Origin: SAR116 cluster bacterium AG-447-C21
Lineage (GTDB): Bacteria > Pseudomonadota > Alphaproteobacteria > Thalassobaculales > Thalassobaculaceae
Assembly (NCBI GenBank): GCA_003212315.1
Contig: QCQB01000006.1
Coordinates: 1 to 64,000 of the forward strand
DNA: 64,000 nucleotides
Direction of reading: 5' to 3'
Below are positions 29,097 through 37,499 of the stretch, piece after piece. Numbering within the stretch: position 1 is the first letter of the stretch; every line of letters starts with the position of its first letter. Below the pieces are notes generated by a model that did no database searches, was not told the DNA's origin, and saw only the letters and a program-made list of their open reading frames with translations. The position numbers were made by a program, and so were the translations under genes.

Positions 29097-29909
29097 ATGG
29101 GACAACTGAAGGTAGGTATTATAGGTGCCAGCGGGCGAATGGGGATGATGACTATTGAGGCGGTAATTGATGATCCTATGGCTTCAATAGGGGGCGGGTT
29201 GGTGCGTCAAAATAGTCCCATGGTAGGTCGCGATATTGGGTCTATAGTTGGGAGAGCCCCAATTGCGATTGCCGCCACGCATGACATCGCCAAGGTATTT
29301 TCAGACTCTGATGTTATTATAGACTTTAGCCTACCTGATGCCTTTACAGAAATTCTTTCGATGGCCGTAAAAACCTCGACACCAATCGTTATCGGAACAA
29401 CCGGCCTAACCAAAATACAAGAAGATACTATAAAAAATGCTGCGCGGACCATTGCCCTCGTTTATGCGTCTAACACTAGTCTTGGTATAAACCTCCTTTT
29501 TGCTATAATAGAACAAATATCACGAGCACTACCTACTGATTTTGACATAGATATACTCGATTTTCATCATAATAAAAAAATTGATGCTCCTTCTGGTACC
29601 GCTTTGAGCCTTGGTAAAGCCGCGGCTAAAGGTAGGGAAATGAATTTTGATGAAGTTGCAAAATTATCTAGAGAAGGTGAAGTCGGGCGTCGCCCATCAG
29701 GCGAGATTGGTTTTGCAGCTCTAAGAGGCGGAAATGTTATTGGCGAACATAGCGTCATTTTTGCGGGTGCGGGGGAACGCCTCGAAGTTTCTCATAAAAC
29801 CTCTGGACGAGAAATTTATGCCGCTGGGGCCTTGAGGGCTGCACACTGGGTATCCAATCAGTCTAACGGTTTATACTCCATGAGAGATGTACTTGGTCTA
29901 AAAGCTTAA
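29097..29909 (+). CDS. dapB: 4-hydroxy-tetrahydrodipicolinate reductase DapB
   Basis: NAD(P)H-dependent enzyme of the diaminopimelate and lysine route. The nucleotide-binding start is VGIIGASGRMGMMTIEAV, the catalytic and substrate segment is DFHHNKKIDAPSGTALSLGKAA, and GFAALRGGNVIGEHSVIFAG follows. It has 270 residues. AGAGGA lies six bases before the ATG. It stands between the PadR gene and a convergent DUF2244 gene. dapF and asd of the same pathway lie elsewhere in the window. Confidence 0.97.
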   Translation: MGQLKVGIIGASGRMGMMTIEAVIDDPMASIGGGLVRQNSPMVGRDIGSIVGRAPIAIAATHDIAKVFSDSDVIIDFSLPDAFTEILSMAVKTSTPIVIGTTGLTKIQEDTIKNAARTIALVYASNTSLGINLLFAIIEQISRALPTDFDIDILDFHHNKKIDAPSGTALSLGKAAAKGREMNFDEVAKLSREGEVGRRPSGEIGFAALRGGNVIGEHSVIFAGAGERLEVSHKTSGREIYAAGALRAAHWVSNQSNGLYSMRDVLGLKA

Positions 29910-29924
29910 CATTAATTGCCATTC

Positions 29925-30395
29925 TCAGGCGTTATAATGGCCATTACCAAGTAACGGCTCCAAGTCGGCAGCTAATTTCTGCTTTTCTTTTAAGCTCAAA
30001 AATCCCCCAATTTCAGAAAACTTTCCATGCGAGCTAAACATTAATTTGGATTGACGATTAAAAGAGTTGAAATGTTCCAATTTGGCCCAATACTTGTTTA
30101 ATAGGATGGTTTTGACGCAACTACCTCCTTTGAAGTATTTGATCTCAATTTTATCATTGGAGATAGTAATTTCCTCGCCTCGATCAGATCGACGACATTG
30201 TGCCTGGAACGCGATGTAGATTAGAAGCACGTCCAAGGCCATGAAACCAAAGACTGGCCAGGCACCAAACACCATAAAGCTGCCAGAAATAACCAGCCCG
30301 AAGCTCCCCAAAATCATCAGCACTAAGTTAGCCCCCTCTGGTCTGAGGCTCTTAGACGGTTCTAAACGTAATTTAACTAAACTCAAGCGAGGCAC
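29925..30395 (-). CDS. DUF2244 family membrane protein
   Basis: A 156-residue protein with two close membrane helices (LVLMILGSFGLVISGSFMV and PVFGFMALDVLLIYIAFQA) followed by a soluble part with CRRSDRGEEITISNDKIEI, the typical DUF2244 order. The family has no known function but often lies near cytochrome oxidase or dapB/nth genes in alphaproteobacteria. The start is uncertain: the GTG at 30393-30395 has GAGGAG overlapping it, while the TTG three codons later has it at eight bases. It is convergent with dapB. Confidence 0.8.
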   Translation of the reverse strand: MPRLSLVKLRLEPSKSLRPEGANLVLMILGSFGLVISGSFMVFGAWPVFGFMALDVLLIYIAFQAQCRRSDRGEEITISNDKIEIKYFKGGSCVKTILLNKYWAKLEHFNSFNRQSKLMFSSHGKFSEIGGFLSLKEKQKLAADLEPLLGNGHYNA

Positions 30396-30481
30396 TCCTC
30401 AAAGTAACAACCAGCTTTTTATGGCAAAGATCCTTCTTTATCTTTATTTGCACACCAAAGACTTCCGTCTTTACATTTCCA

Positions 30482-30922
30482 TTAATTGTTAACCATCTTA
30501 TTGATACATTCTGATATATTCATGTCGGTTTTTCCCCTCGATCTAAATTCATAGTAGATAGACTCTTGCTGCCCCTCACGACCATAAAAAAATATATCTA
30601 ATACGCACCAATCTTTTTTATATTGCAAAACTACCGCGTTTCCTTCTCTCCTAGTAAAGTGGGCTTTGCCAATCAAATCTTCGACCCCATTTAGTGTCTT
30701 TTTTAACAATGTTTTTGGATTCATTACCCGCGCGATTACCCTCGAGGTCTGTACCGAAGGACCCGTAACTTTTTTGGGTACAGGTTTTTTTGAAATTACC
30801 TCAACACTTTCGTTCTCCTTTTTATATTTATTTTGGGTTAAATCTTCGCTACTACAAGCGCTTAGAAGAATCAGAGCACCGACGAAAACCCCACCCTTTA
30901 CACCCAATTTTAAAGCGCTCAT
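30482..30922 (-). CDS. Small hypothetical lipoprotein
   Basis: I do not recognise a named family. From ATG 30920-30922, with AGGGG six bases upstream, it has 146 residues. A short signal peptide ends at the lipobox LLSAC (cysteine 23), then come a lysine-rich stretch and a C-terminal globular part that includes LIGKAHFTRREGNAVVLQY and a cysteine-containing WCVLDIFFYG. The last part resembles small alphaproteobacterial lipoproteins that follow EI24 genes. It probably sits on the inner leaflet of the outer membrane. It shares a strand with the DUF2244 and EI24 genes. Confidence 0.7.
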   Translation of the reverse strand: MSALKLGVKGGVFVGALILLSACSSEDLTQNKYKKENESVEVISKKPVPKKVTGPSVQTSRVIARVMNPKTLLKKTLNGVEDLIGKAHFTRREGNAVVLQYKKDWCVLDIFFYGREGQQESIYYEFRSRGKTDMNISECINKMVNN

Positions 30923-31063
30923 TAGCAACCCCTGACTGTTAGTAAACCACGTTTAATAAAAGTGCCTTTTTATGTCAAAATGTATTCACGCAATATTGGA
31001 CGCCGCTCAGGATGCCCCTTTTCAGTGAGTGCTTAACCGATATCGCATAAAAGATTCAATTCC

Positions 31064-31765
31064 TTATTCCACATCCAATCGTTTCTGTGTTCCCCAAGCA
31101 TTAGCGCGATACTGAAAAAAATGAGTGGTAATAATCATCCCAAGCATGGCCGATATCAAATTCAAAAGAGGGACGGTAGATAAGCACATTATCATCACAC
31201 CTATAACAATACTGCCTCCTCTATTTTCCTTCCAAAATAAAACCCGATCGCCCCGTCCCAGATGTCTACTTGCAACAATCTCAAATAATTCCCTACTTAA
31301 GAGATAACCGTTTACCCCAAAGAAAATAACAACACTAATGATAGGAAAAAATCCTCCAACTATATAAATGGGAATAAGTAGAACATTGATTATAAGACAT
31401 TTGAAAAGAAGGCGTCCACCTGTATTGATAGACTCCGCAACTCCCACAAATCTGTGACCTACCCGATTTGGATAATGTTTTTTTTCCACATAGTGAGCTA
31501 TTTCTTCAGAATAAATACCTCCTATCACGATCATCATTGGCCCTAGAACTGCGGAAGCGATGATGACAAGAATGACACCAACGGCCCATGAAATTAGTTT
31601 ATTTAAAAAGTTAAACTCAAAAATTTGAACTGAGTCGAACAATCCCCAAATTAAAAGCATTAGGCCAAGGATAACTATAATAGAAATAGATACGGTTTTG
31701 AGAAATACTGCCCTCATTTTTGAGCCAAATAAATCCAAAATGGATGTTCGAATTATCTTAAACAA
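31064..31765 (-). CDS. EI24-domain (CysZ-like) membrane protein
   Basis: A 233-residue integral membrane protein with at least four long hydrophobic segments. The motifs ISVVIFFGVNGYLLSRELFE and ASRHLGRGDRVLFWKENR are the EI24/CysZ signature. E. coli CysZ moves sulfate into the cytosol; alphaproteobacterial members next to a PfkB kinase gene are untested. The start is a TTG at 31763-31765, with only a weak GGAA upstream; an ATG 16 codons later would remove part of the first conserved stretch. It is divergent from the kinase gene. Confidence 0.8.
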   Translation of the reverse strand: MFKIIRTSILDLFGSKMRAVFLKTVSISIIVILGLMLLIWGLFDSVQIFEFNFLNKLISWAVGVILVIIASAVLGPMMIVIGGIYSEEIAHYVEKKHYPNRVGHRFVGVAESINTGGRLLFKCLIINVLLIPIYIVGGFFPIISVVIFFGVNGYLLSRELFEIVASRHLGRGDRVLFWKENRGGSIVIGVMIMCLSTVPLLNLISAMLGMIITTHFFQYRANAWGTQKRLDVE

Positions 31766-31877
31766 CGTTTCCAGCTCTCAAGATTATGAAAACTATTTGT
31801 TGGCGCACCGTTCTTATCGCCATTATACTTCATAACTGTTGAAAAAATGAATTTCTTATTTTTTATATGGGTGCAAT

Positions 31878-32864
31878 GTGATTAAGACAACCGATGTAAC
31901 CGCCATTGGGAATGCGATAGTTGATGTGGTCACAACCGCGGATGACGATTTCCTTACCGATCACGGCATAGAAAAAGGAGCAATGACTTTAATAAATGCG
32001 GAACAACTTCAATCACTTCTCCCAAAAACCCACCAGGCAAAAATAATATCGGGTGGATCAGCCGCTAATACTATAGTGGCAATTTCGATGTTAGGTGGAA
32101 GCGGCGCCTATATCGGCAAAGTAAAGAATGATGTTGCTGGCAATGCATTCAAGAGAGATTTGAAGGACCTTGGCGTGTCTTATACTACAGCGTCAAATTC
32201 TTCGGGTCCTGCTACCGCTCAATGTCTTGTTTTTGTCACCGAGGATGCGCAGCGCTCTATGGCAACGTATCTGGGCGCCTGTGTCTCTTTAGAGCCAAGT
32301 GATATTGACGCCAAGATGATTGAAGCTTCAAAAGTAATATATCTAGAGGGTTATTTATGGGATCCGCCAAACGCAAAAGAGGCCATTAAAAAAGCGATTA
32401 AACTTGCTCATTCAACAAACTGCAAAGTCGCTTTATCTTTGTCCGACGCTTTTTGTGTCAATAGATATCGGGCCGAATTTTTAGATCTAGTATCCAACCA
32501 AGTTGACATACTATTTGCTAATGAAAGTGAAATTATTTCCCTATACCAAGTTGATAATATCAATGGAGCGCTTGATGCTATCCCTGATAACGGTTCAATT
32601 GCTGCAATCACGCTCGGTGAAAAGGGCTCTATAATAAAACGATCTGAAGAGCGATGGATTATACCCGCACAAAAAGCGCCTAAAATCGTAGATACTACTG
32701 GTGCAGGGGACTTATATGCAGCAGGTTTCTTGTATGCTTTTATAAATAATTATACGATGGACAATTGTGGCAAACTTGGTGGTCTTGCCGCATCAGAAAT
32801 TATTCAGCAGTATGGGGCTCGAACCGAAACAGATCTTAAGTCTCTTTTAGCGTCAATTGAATAA
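31878..32864 (+). CDS. PfkB-family carbohydrate/nucleoside kinase
   Basis: A 328-residue ribokinase-type kinase. The N-terminal AIGNAIVDVVTTADDDFL, the substrate loop ISGGSAANTIVAISMLGG, and the ATP-site signature VDTTGAGDLYAAGFLYAF with the catalytic aspartate are all present. Alphaproteobacterial members beside EI24 genes are usually called adenosine kinase, but sequence alone does not fix the substrate. The start is GTG 31878, with GGGTG upstream. The AmpG-like gene overlaps its end. Confidence 0.88.
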   Translation: MIKTTDVTAIGNAIVDVVTTADDDFLTDHGIEKGAMTLINAEQLQSLLPKTHQAKIISGGSAANTIVAISMLGGSGAYIGKVKNDVAGNAFKRDLKDLGVSYTTASNSSGPATAQCLVFVTEDAQRSMATYLGACVSLEPSDIDAKMIEASKVIYLEGYLWDPPNAKEAIKKAIKLAHSTNCKVALSLSDAFCVNRYRAEFLDLVSNQVDILFANESEIISLYQVDNINGALDAIPDNGSIAAITLGEKGSIIKRSEERWIIPAQKAPKIVDTTGAGDLYAAGFLYAFINNYTMDNCGKLGGLAASEIIQQYGARTETDLKSLLASIE

Positions 32865-34194
32865 CGTGGTTAAGCCATATAAAAAATTTCATGAGCTTCT
32901 ATTTAATATTCTAAGTCCATATTTTCAAAAACGCCTTCTATTTGTTTTGATCCTAGGCTTTACAAGTGGATTGCCATTACTATTGTCGTTCGGTACCTTG
33001 AGTGCCTGGCTCCGTGAAGCAGAAATAGAACGTTCGACAATTGGTTTATTTTCCTTAGTTGGTTTGCCATATGCCCTAAAGCCGCTATGGGCCCCTCTAA
33101 TGGATGGAGCTCGGATACCATTCTTGACCAATGTTCTTGGACGCAGAAGAAGTTGGCTAATAACCTCCCAATTGATGCTGGTAATTGCAATCTCTGGCCT
33201 AGCTGTATCGGATCCCAGAAACGCCACATTTTCCATGGCAATTTTCGCCGTTCTAGTGGCCTTTTTTTCGGCTAGTCAGGATATAGTTATTGATGCCTAT
33301 CGTATAGAAATCCTTGACGATGATGAGCAAGGACTTGGTGCCGCTATGGTCACTTATGGTTACCGGATTGGAATGTTAGTAGCCGGTGCGGGTGTCTTTT
33401 TTCTTGCTGATTTTTGGACATGGACACATGCTTATCTCACAATGGCTTCTTTGGTATTGTTAAGTGCGGTCCTTGTTAGCTTTGCCAAGGAACCTTCTAT
33501 TTCAAGCGGCGAACATTTTTCCCAAAGTATTAAAAAACTAGGCAAAATAGAGAGCCTATCACGTTGGGTAGGAAAGTTCATTCTTGCACCATTTTCAGAA
33601 TTTGCAACAAGGCCTGGGTGGTTATTGACGCTTCTATTTATAGTAACCTTTAAATTAGGGGATGCCTTTTTAAGTACTATGACAAATCCGTTTTACATAG
33701 ATCTCGGTTTCACAAAAACAGAGATAGCAGAGATAACTAAATTATTTGGTCTCTGTGCGCTGGGAGTTGGTTTATTCATAGGTGGGGTGCTCATAAAAAA
33801 GATAGGTTTGCTTCCCTCTCTCGTGGTAACGGGTGTTTTGCAAGCAATATCTAATCTGGTATTCGCATATCAGGCCATTGCAGGGCACGATATTAGTGTG
33901 TTGACGTTGACAATAGCCGTAGAAAATGTGACGGGTGGAATGGGGACGGCCGCTTTTGTCGCTTATCTGTCTATCTTGACGAATACAGAATTCACAGCAA
34001 CCCAATATGCGCTTTTATCCGCCTTGATGTCCCTAGGCAGAAGTGTTTTGTCTTCACCATCTGGTTATCTGGTAGATGCTGTAGGGTGGTTCGATTTTTT
34101 TGTATACTCATCGATAATTGCTCTTCCGGGTCTCCTACTATTGTTGGTTTTAATAAAAGTTTATCCAAATCATGTGGGGGCCAAAGACCCATAA
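32857..34194 (+). CDS. AmpG-like muropeptide permease (MFS)
   Basis: A 445-residue major-facilitator protein with about 12 hydrophobic segments. The first half matches AmpG (GFTSGLPLLLSFGTLSAWL, VGLPYALKPLWAPLMD, SASQDIVIDAYRIE), the permease that brings anhydro-muropeptides into the cytosol for recycling; mltA in this window makes such products. The start is either TTG 32857, overlapping the kinase stop, or GTG 32866; neither has a clear ribosome site. It is the first gene of the less conserved segment that runs to denD. AmpD and NagZ are not in the window. Confidence 0.85.
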   Translation: MNNVVKPYKKFHELLFNILSPYFQKRLLFVLILGFTSGLPLLLSFGTLSAWLREAEIERSTIGLFSLVGLPYALKPLWAPLMDGARIPFLTNVLGRRRSWLITSQLMLVIAISGLAVSDPRNATFSMAIFAVLVAFFSASQDIVIDAYRIEILDDDEQGLGAAMVTYGYRIGMLVAGAGVFFLADFWTWTHAYLTMASLVLLSAVLVSFAKEPSISSGEHFSQSIKKLGKIESLSRWVGKFILAPFSEFATRPGWLLTLLFIVTFKLGDAFLSTMTNPFYIDLGFTKTEIAEITKLFGLCALGVGLFIGGVLIKKIGLLPSLVVTGVLQAISNLVFAYQAIAGHDISVLTLTIAVENVTGGMGTAAFVAYLSILTNTEFTATQYALLSALMSLGRSVLSSPSGYLVDAVGWFDFFVYSSIIALPGLLLLLVLIKVYPNHVGAKDP

Positions 34195-34290
34195 TTTAAG
34201 TGTACCCCCTAAAACATAAATCTCGTTTTGGCGTAAAACTTGCTTGGCTAATATTCAGGATTGTTATTTTGAAGGAAAAGGCCTTGATAA

Positions 34291-34470
34291 ATGAAATACC
34301 CGTCACTCCTTGGAACGTTAACAGCAGTTGAAATTCTCGACATAGCGAGCAATAAGTCTAATCATCAACGAATATACAACGAAGCAATCACAAAACCTTT
34401 AACTCAAATAACTGCTAACGAATCAAATAAATTGTTTGATGAAAAAATAATGTCACGCATGGCGCGATGA
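34291..34470 (+). CDS. Small hypothetical ORF (59 codons) in the AmpG-hydrolase gap
   Basis: The 301-base stretch 34195-34495 holds no known gene. This ATG-to-TGA frame fills most of it and would encode 59 residues beginning MKYPSLLGTLTAVEILDIAS, polar overall, with no signal peptide or membrane helix and no family I know. An AAGG-type ribosome site lies 9-13 bases upstream. The frame uses ordinary codons, but a chance ORF of this size is possible. The 96 bases before it show only a weak TTGCTT/GTTATT promoter pattern. Confidence 0.35.
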   Translation: MKYPSLLGTLTAVEILDIASNKSNHQRIYNEAITKPLTQITANESNKLFDEKIMSRMAR

Positions 34471-34495
34471 CTTAGGTTTGCGGCTAATTTTTTCA

Positions 34496-35296
34496 CTAAT
34501 CTATGTCTTGGAGAAAATTCGCTAATAGACTCGCACATACAGCGGGGTAGGATGATATCAAAAAATGATTAGCCCCACTAACCACAGAGATTTGATTATC
34601 TGGAATAGATTTTGATAAAACATCAGTGATTTCAATCATTTCGTCATTTGCGTGTTCTCCTCTTACGATCAAACATGGTATTTTCCAGTTCCTAAAGTCG
34701 TCACTTGAAGTTTTAAAACTTAACGCAGTTCTCCAGTCCAGAACGTTAGTGAACGCGGTTGATCGACAATATTCCTGAACGACCGTGGGCATCGATGAAA
34801 AAGAGCCGTGGCCACCCCAAAAATCTATAATTGTTTTGACGGCATCCCTTTCTCCCAGAAAGTATTGTCGCTCGAAATTGTCACTGATTTTACGTGTTTT
34901 TCTGAATCGGAATACGTTTTTTTCTTCCAGTAATGTTATAGGATTTGCCTCGAAGACGGTTAAGCTCTTGACGTTTAGTTTTCCCATTAGAATTGCAGCA
35001 AAACAAACAAGTCCTCCAAATGAATGGCCTACTAAATGGACTGGTTTTTGGATTGAGGCAGTAATGTGACTCAATACCTCGATCTCATGATCTATAGCGT
35101 TATCATAAAGCGTCCGGGTCTCGGTAGTTTCACCATAGCCACAAAGGCTCGTACTTAAAAATCTATACCGCTGTGGGAGATGTTTTTGAATACTCTGCCA
35201 TGCGGCGGGAGTGCTGAAAGATCCCGGTACAAATAAAATGTCGGGGCCGGCTCCTGACGTCACTAAATCAATATGTCTATTATTAACTTTAATCAT
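34496..35296 (-). CDS. Alpha/beta hydrolase
   Basis: A 266-residue alpha/beta-fold hydrolase. The nucleophile elbow is LVGHSFGGLV near residue 92, the acid is in LIVRGEHANDEM, and the base histidine is in SGANHFLISSYP. The oxyanion strand is ILFVPGSFSTPAAWQ. No signal peptide is visible, so it acts in the cytosol. The substrate is unknown; an ester, lactone or amide is possible. It is 28 bases downstream of otnK on the same strand, so it may serve the acid-sugar cluster, for example by opening a lactone, but that is a guess. Confidence 0.83.
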   Translation of the reverse strand: MIKVNNRHIDLVTSGAGPDILFVPGSFSTPAAWQSIQKHLPQRYRFLSTSLCGYGETTETRTLYDNAIDHEIEVLSHITASIQKPVHLVGHSFGGLVCFAAILMGKLNVKSLTVFEANPITLLEEKNVFRFRKTRKISDNFERQYFLGERDAVKTIIDFWGGHGSFSSMPTVVQEYCRSTAFTNVLDWRTALSFKTSSDDFRNWKIPCLIVRGEHANDEMIEITDVLSKSIPDNQISVVSGANHFLISSYPAVCASLLANFLQDID

Positions 35297-35324
35297 TCAT
35301 GGATATCATAAATAAATCTATTCA

Positions 35325-36593
35325 TTAGGGCATAGTGTCCAGGGCTTTTTGGAAAAAATCAACTTCTCCAAAATTGCCTGATTTGAGTGCTAATGCGATT
35401 TTTGGATCGTCGACTGTTATTGTCCCAGGAACGCCCGGATCGATTTGTTCTCCAATTTGCAAGCTCGATATGCCTAGTGCTCCTGCTACTGCTCCCGCTG
35501 TTTCACCCCCAGCGATAACCAGACGTCTAACACCACTGTCAACAAGAGCTTTAGCAATTGATCCCATAGCATTTTCTATCAAAGACCCAGCTTTTTCCGA
35601 ACCAATTTTTTCCTGTATCGACTTGACTTCGTGAGAAGCCGCACTGGCGTATATTAACACTGGACCTTGCCCCATTCTGAGGCTGGCCCATTCGATTGCT
35701 TCCTCGATGATAGACGGTCTCAAGTCCAATTCCACTGGGTCTAATTTAAAACTTGGGTTGTTTTTTGAAAATTCTGCTACTTGGCGTAAAGTTGCATCCG
35801 AACAGCTACCCGCGAGGACAAGTGACAGCCCTGTCACAGGTTTAAGTTTACTTGCCTCTTTAGAAAGGCGAACTAGATTTGCGTTTTGATAATTTTTTGG
35901 AAGCCCTATAGCGATACCAGAGCCCCCGGTGATTAATTTAAAATCTGCTAGAGCTTGTCCTAAGGTATATAGATGGGTGTCAGTGATCGAATCTGTGATT
36001 GCGATAGAAACTCCTGTCTTTTTTAAAGCGTCAAAGGAATTTCTGAGTGTTTCAAGGCCTGCCTCAATCTTATCATGCTGAACTAATCCTACGTTAAGTG
36101 TTGTCTGCTTACTTAACACAGTTACCAAATTACTTTCGGTCATTGGAGTCAGCGGATGACTATTCATATGAGTATCTGAAAGCAAGGCATCACCAACAAA
36201 TAAATGACCTTTGAATATTGTCCTCCCAGTCTCGGGGAAAGCTGGGCATGCTATGGTAAAATCTACATCAAGGGCTTTCATTAACGCTTCTGTTACAGGT
36301 CCTATATTACCCTTATCTGTTGAGTCGAATGTTGAGCAATATTTAAAAAAGAACTGTTGAGTTCCAGATTTCTGCAGCCACTCCAGAGATTGCAACGATT
36401 GAGAGATTGCAATCTCTGGTTCTATCGTTCGCGATTTGAGGGCGATTACGATAGCGTCAACGTCAGGTATGCGACAATCACCTCTAGGAACCCCCAGTAA
36501 TTGAATAGTTCTTAAACCTCCTTTAACAAGCATATTTGCAAGATCAGTAGCACCTGTAAAATCATCTGCTATGCAACCAAGAACTGGTGTCAT
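35325..36593 (-). CDS. otnK: Four-carbon acid sugar kinase, probably 3-oxo-tetronate kinase
   Basis: A 422-residue kinase of the four-carbon acid sugar family (formerly DUF1537). The N-terminal domain opens LGCIADDFTGATDLANMLVKGG, with the conserved DDFTGATD; the C-terminal nucleotide domain has RRLVIAGGETAGAVAGALG and EQIDPGVPGTI. OtnK phosphorylates 3-oxo-tetronate at C4. I choose OtnK because otnI and denD face it across a 116-base divergent gap, but D-threonate or D-erythronate kinases are close relatives. GGGAGGA before the ATG is a strong ribosome site. Confidence 0.82.
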   Translation of the reverse strand: MTPVLGCIADDFTGATDLANMLVKGGLRTIQLLGVPRGDCRIPDVDAIVIALKSRTIEPEIAISQSLQSLEWLQKSGTQQFFFKYCSTFDSTDKGNIGPVTEALMKALDVDFTIACPAFPETGRTIFKGHLFVGDALLSDTHMNSHPLTPMTESNLVTVLSKQTTLNVGLVQHDKIEAGLETLRNSFDALKKTGVSIAITDSITDTHLYTLGQALADFKLITGGSGIAIGLPKNYQNANLVRLSKEASKLKPVTGLSLVLAGSCSDATLRQVAEFSKNNPSFKLDPVELDLRPSIIEEAIEWASLRMGQGPVLIYASAASHEVKSIQEKIGSEKAGSLIENAMGSIAKALVDSGVRRLVIAGGETAGAVAGALGISSLQIGEQIDPGVPGTITVDDPKIALALKSGNFGEVDFFQKALDTMP

Positions 36594-36709
36594 ATTTTCC
36601 TCCCAAATGAACCTAAATTTTTACCTAGTATCAGGCCCTTTATATTTATACTATTAGGATATACAAAATTGTCACACGACTTAATTAATAGAATTGGGCT
36701 GATATAACC

Positions 36710-37480
36710 ATGCCAAAATTTGCCGCAAATATTTCAATGATGTTCAATGAAATCGATTTTTTGGATAGATTTGCAGCAGCGGCGGCTGCAGGATTTGAAG
36801 GTGTCGAGTTTCTTTTCCCATATGAATATAGTTCAGAAGAAATAAAAAAGCGTCTGGACGAAAACAACTTAACTCAAGCACTTTTCAATACATATGCGGG
36901 AAACTGGGAAGACAACGAACGCGGGTTTGGGTCGATTCCCGGTCGGGAACAAGCGTTTGAACAGGCAATAGAACAGGCAATAGAATATGCCAACGTCCTT
37001 GGAAATACGTGTATACACGCAATGAGTGGATTGGTAACAAACCAGCCAATCGATAAACATCACAAAACCCTAGTTTCTAACCTTAAGCGGGCGGCACCAG
37101 TGGCAGCGCGTCATGGGAAAATGTTAATTATAGAACCAATTAACACGCGGGATATCCCAGGTTATTTTTTGAATTATCAAGCGCAAGCCCGAGATATAAT
37201 AGATGCTGTTGGTGCCGATAACGTGAGGTTGCAATTCGATTTATATCATTGTCAGATCATGGAGGGTGACTTAGCTGCTCACATGCGGGAGTATATCGAT
37301 ATAACGGCGCATATGCAGATAGCAGGAACTCCAGGACGACATGAACCAAATATTGGTGAAGTGAATTATCCTTATTTATATGGGTTGATGGACGAACTTG
37401 GTTACAACGGATGGGTTGGCTGTGAATATCGACCCAAAGGGGATACTAATGCTGGGCTTGGCTGGATGAAACAGCTCTGA
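36710..37480 (+). CDS. otnI: 2-oxo-tetronate isomerase (hydroxypyruvate-isomerase family)
   Basis: A 256-residue TIM-barrel sugar isomerase of the hydroxypyruvate isomerase/OtnI family. It starts MPKFAANISMMFNEIDFLDR, with GFEGVEFLFPYEYS, the metal-site segment LIIEPINTRDIPGYFL, QFDLYHCQIMEGDL, and a C-terminal GWVGCEYRPKGDT. OtnI converts 2-oxo- to 3-oxo-tetronate. The pairing with denD supports this over hydroxypyruvate isomerase. denD follows after 19 bases. The repeated AIEQAIE stretch is normal for the family length and is not an expansion. Confidence 0.85.
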   Translation: MPKFAANISMMFNEIDFLDRFAAAAAAGFEGVEFLFPYEYSSEEIKKRLDENNLTQALFNTYAGNWEDNERGFGSIPGREQAFEQAIEQAIEYANVLGNTCIHAMSGLVTNQPIDKHHKTLVSNLKRAAPVAARHGKMLIIEPINTRDIPGYFLNYQAQARDIIDAVGADNVRLQFDLYHCQIMEGDLAAHMREYIDITAHMQIAGTPGRHEPNIGEVNYPYLYGLMDELGYNGWVGCEYRPKGDTNAGLGWMKQL

Positions 37481-37499
37481 CATCAAGCAGGAGAAACTG

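Noticed and set aside
36958-36990. Tandem 12-base repeat in otnI encoding AIEQAIE
   Set aside because: The protein aligns with the family without any length gain at this place, so it is ordinary helix sequence, not an expansion.
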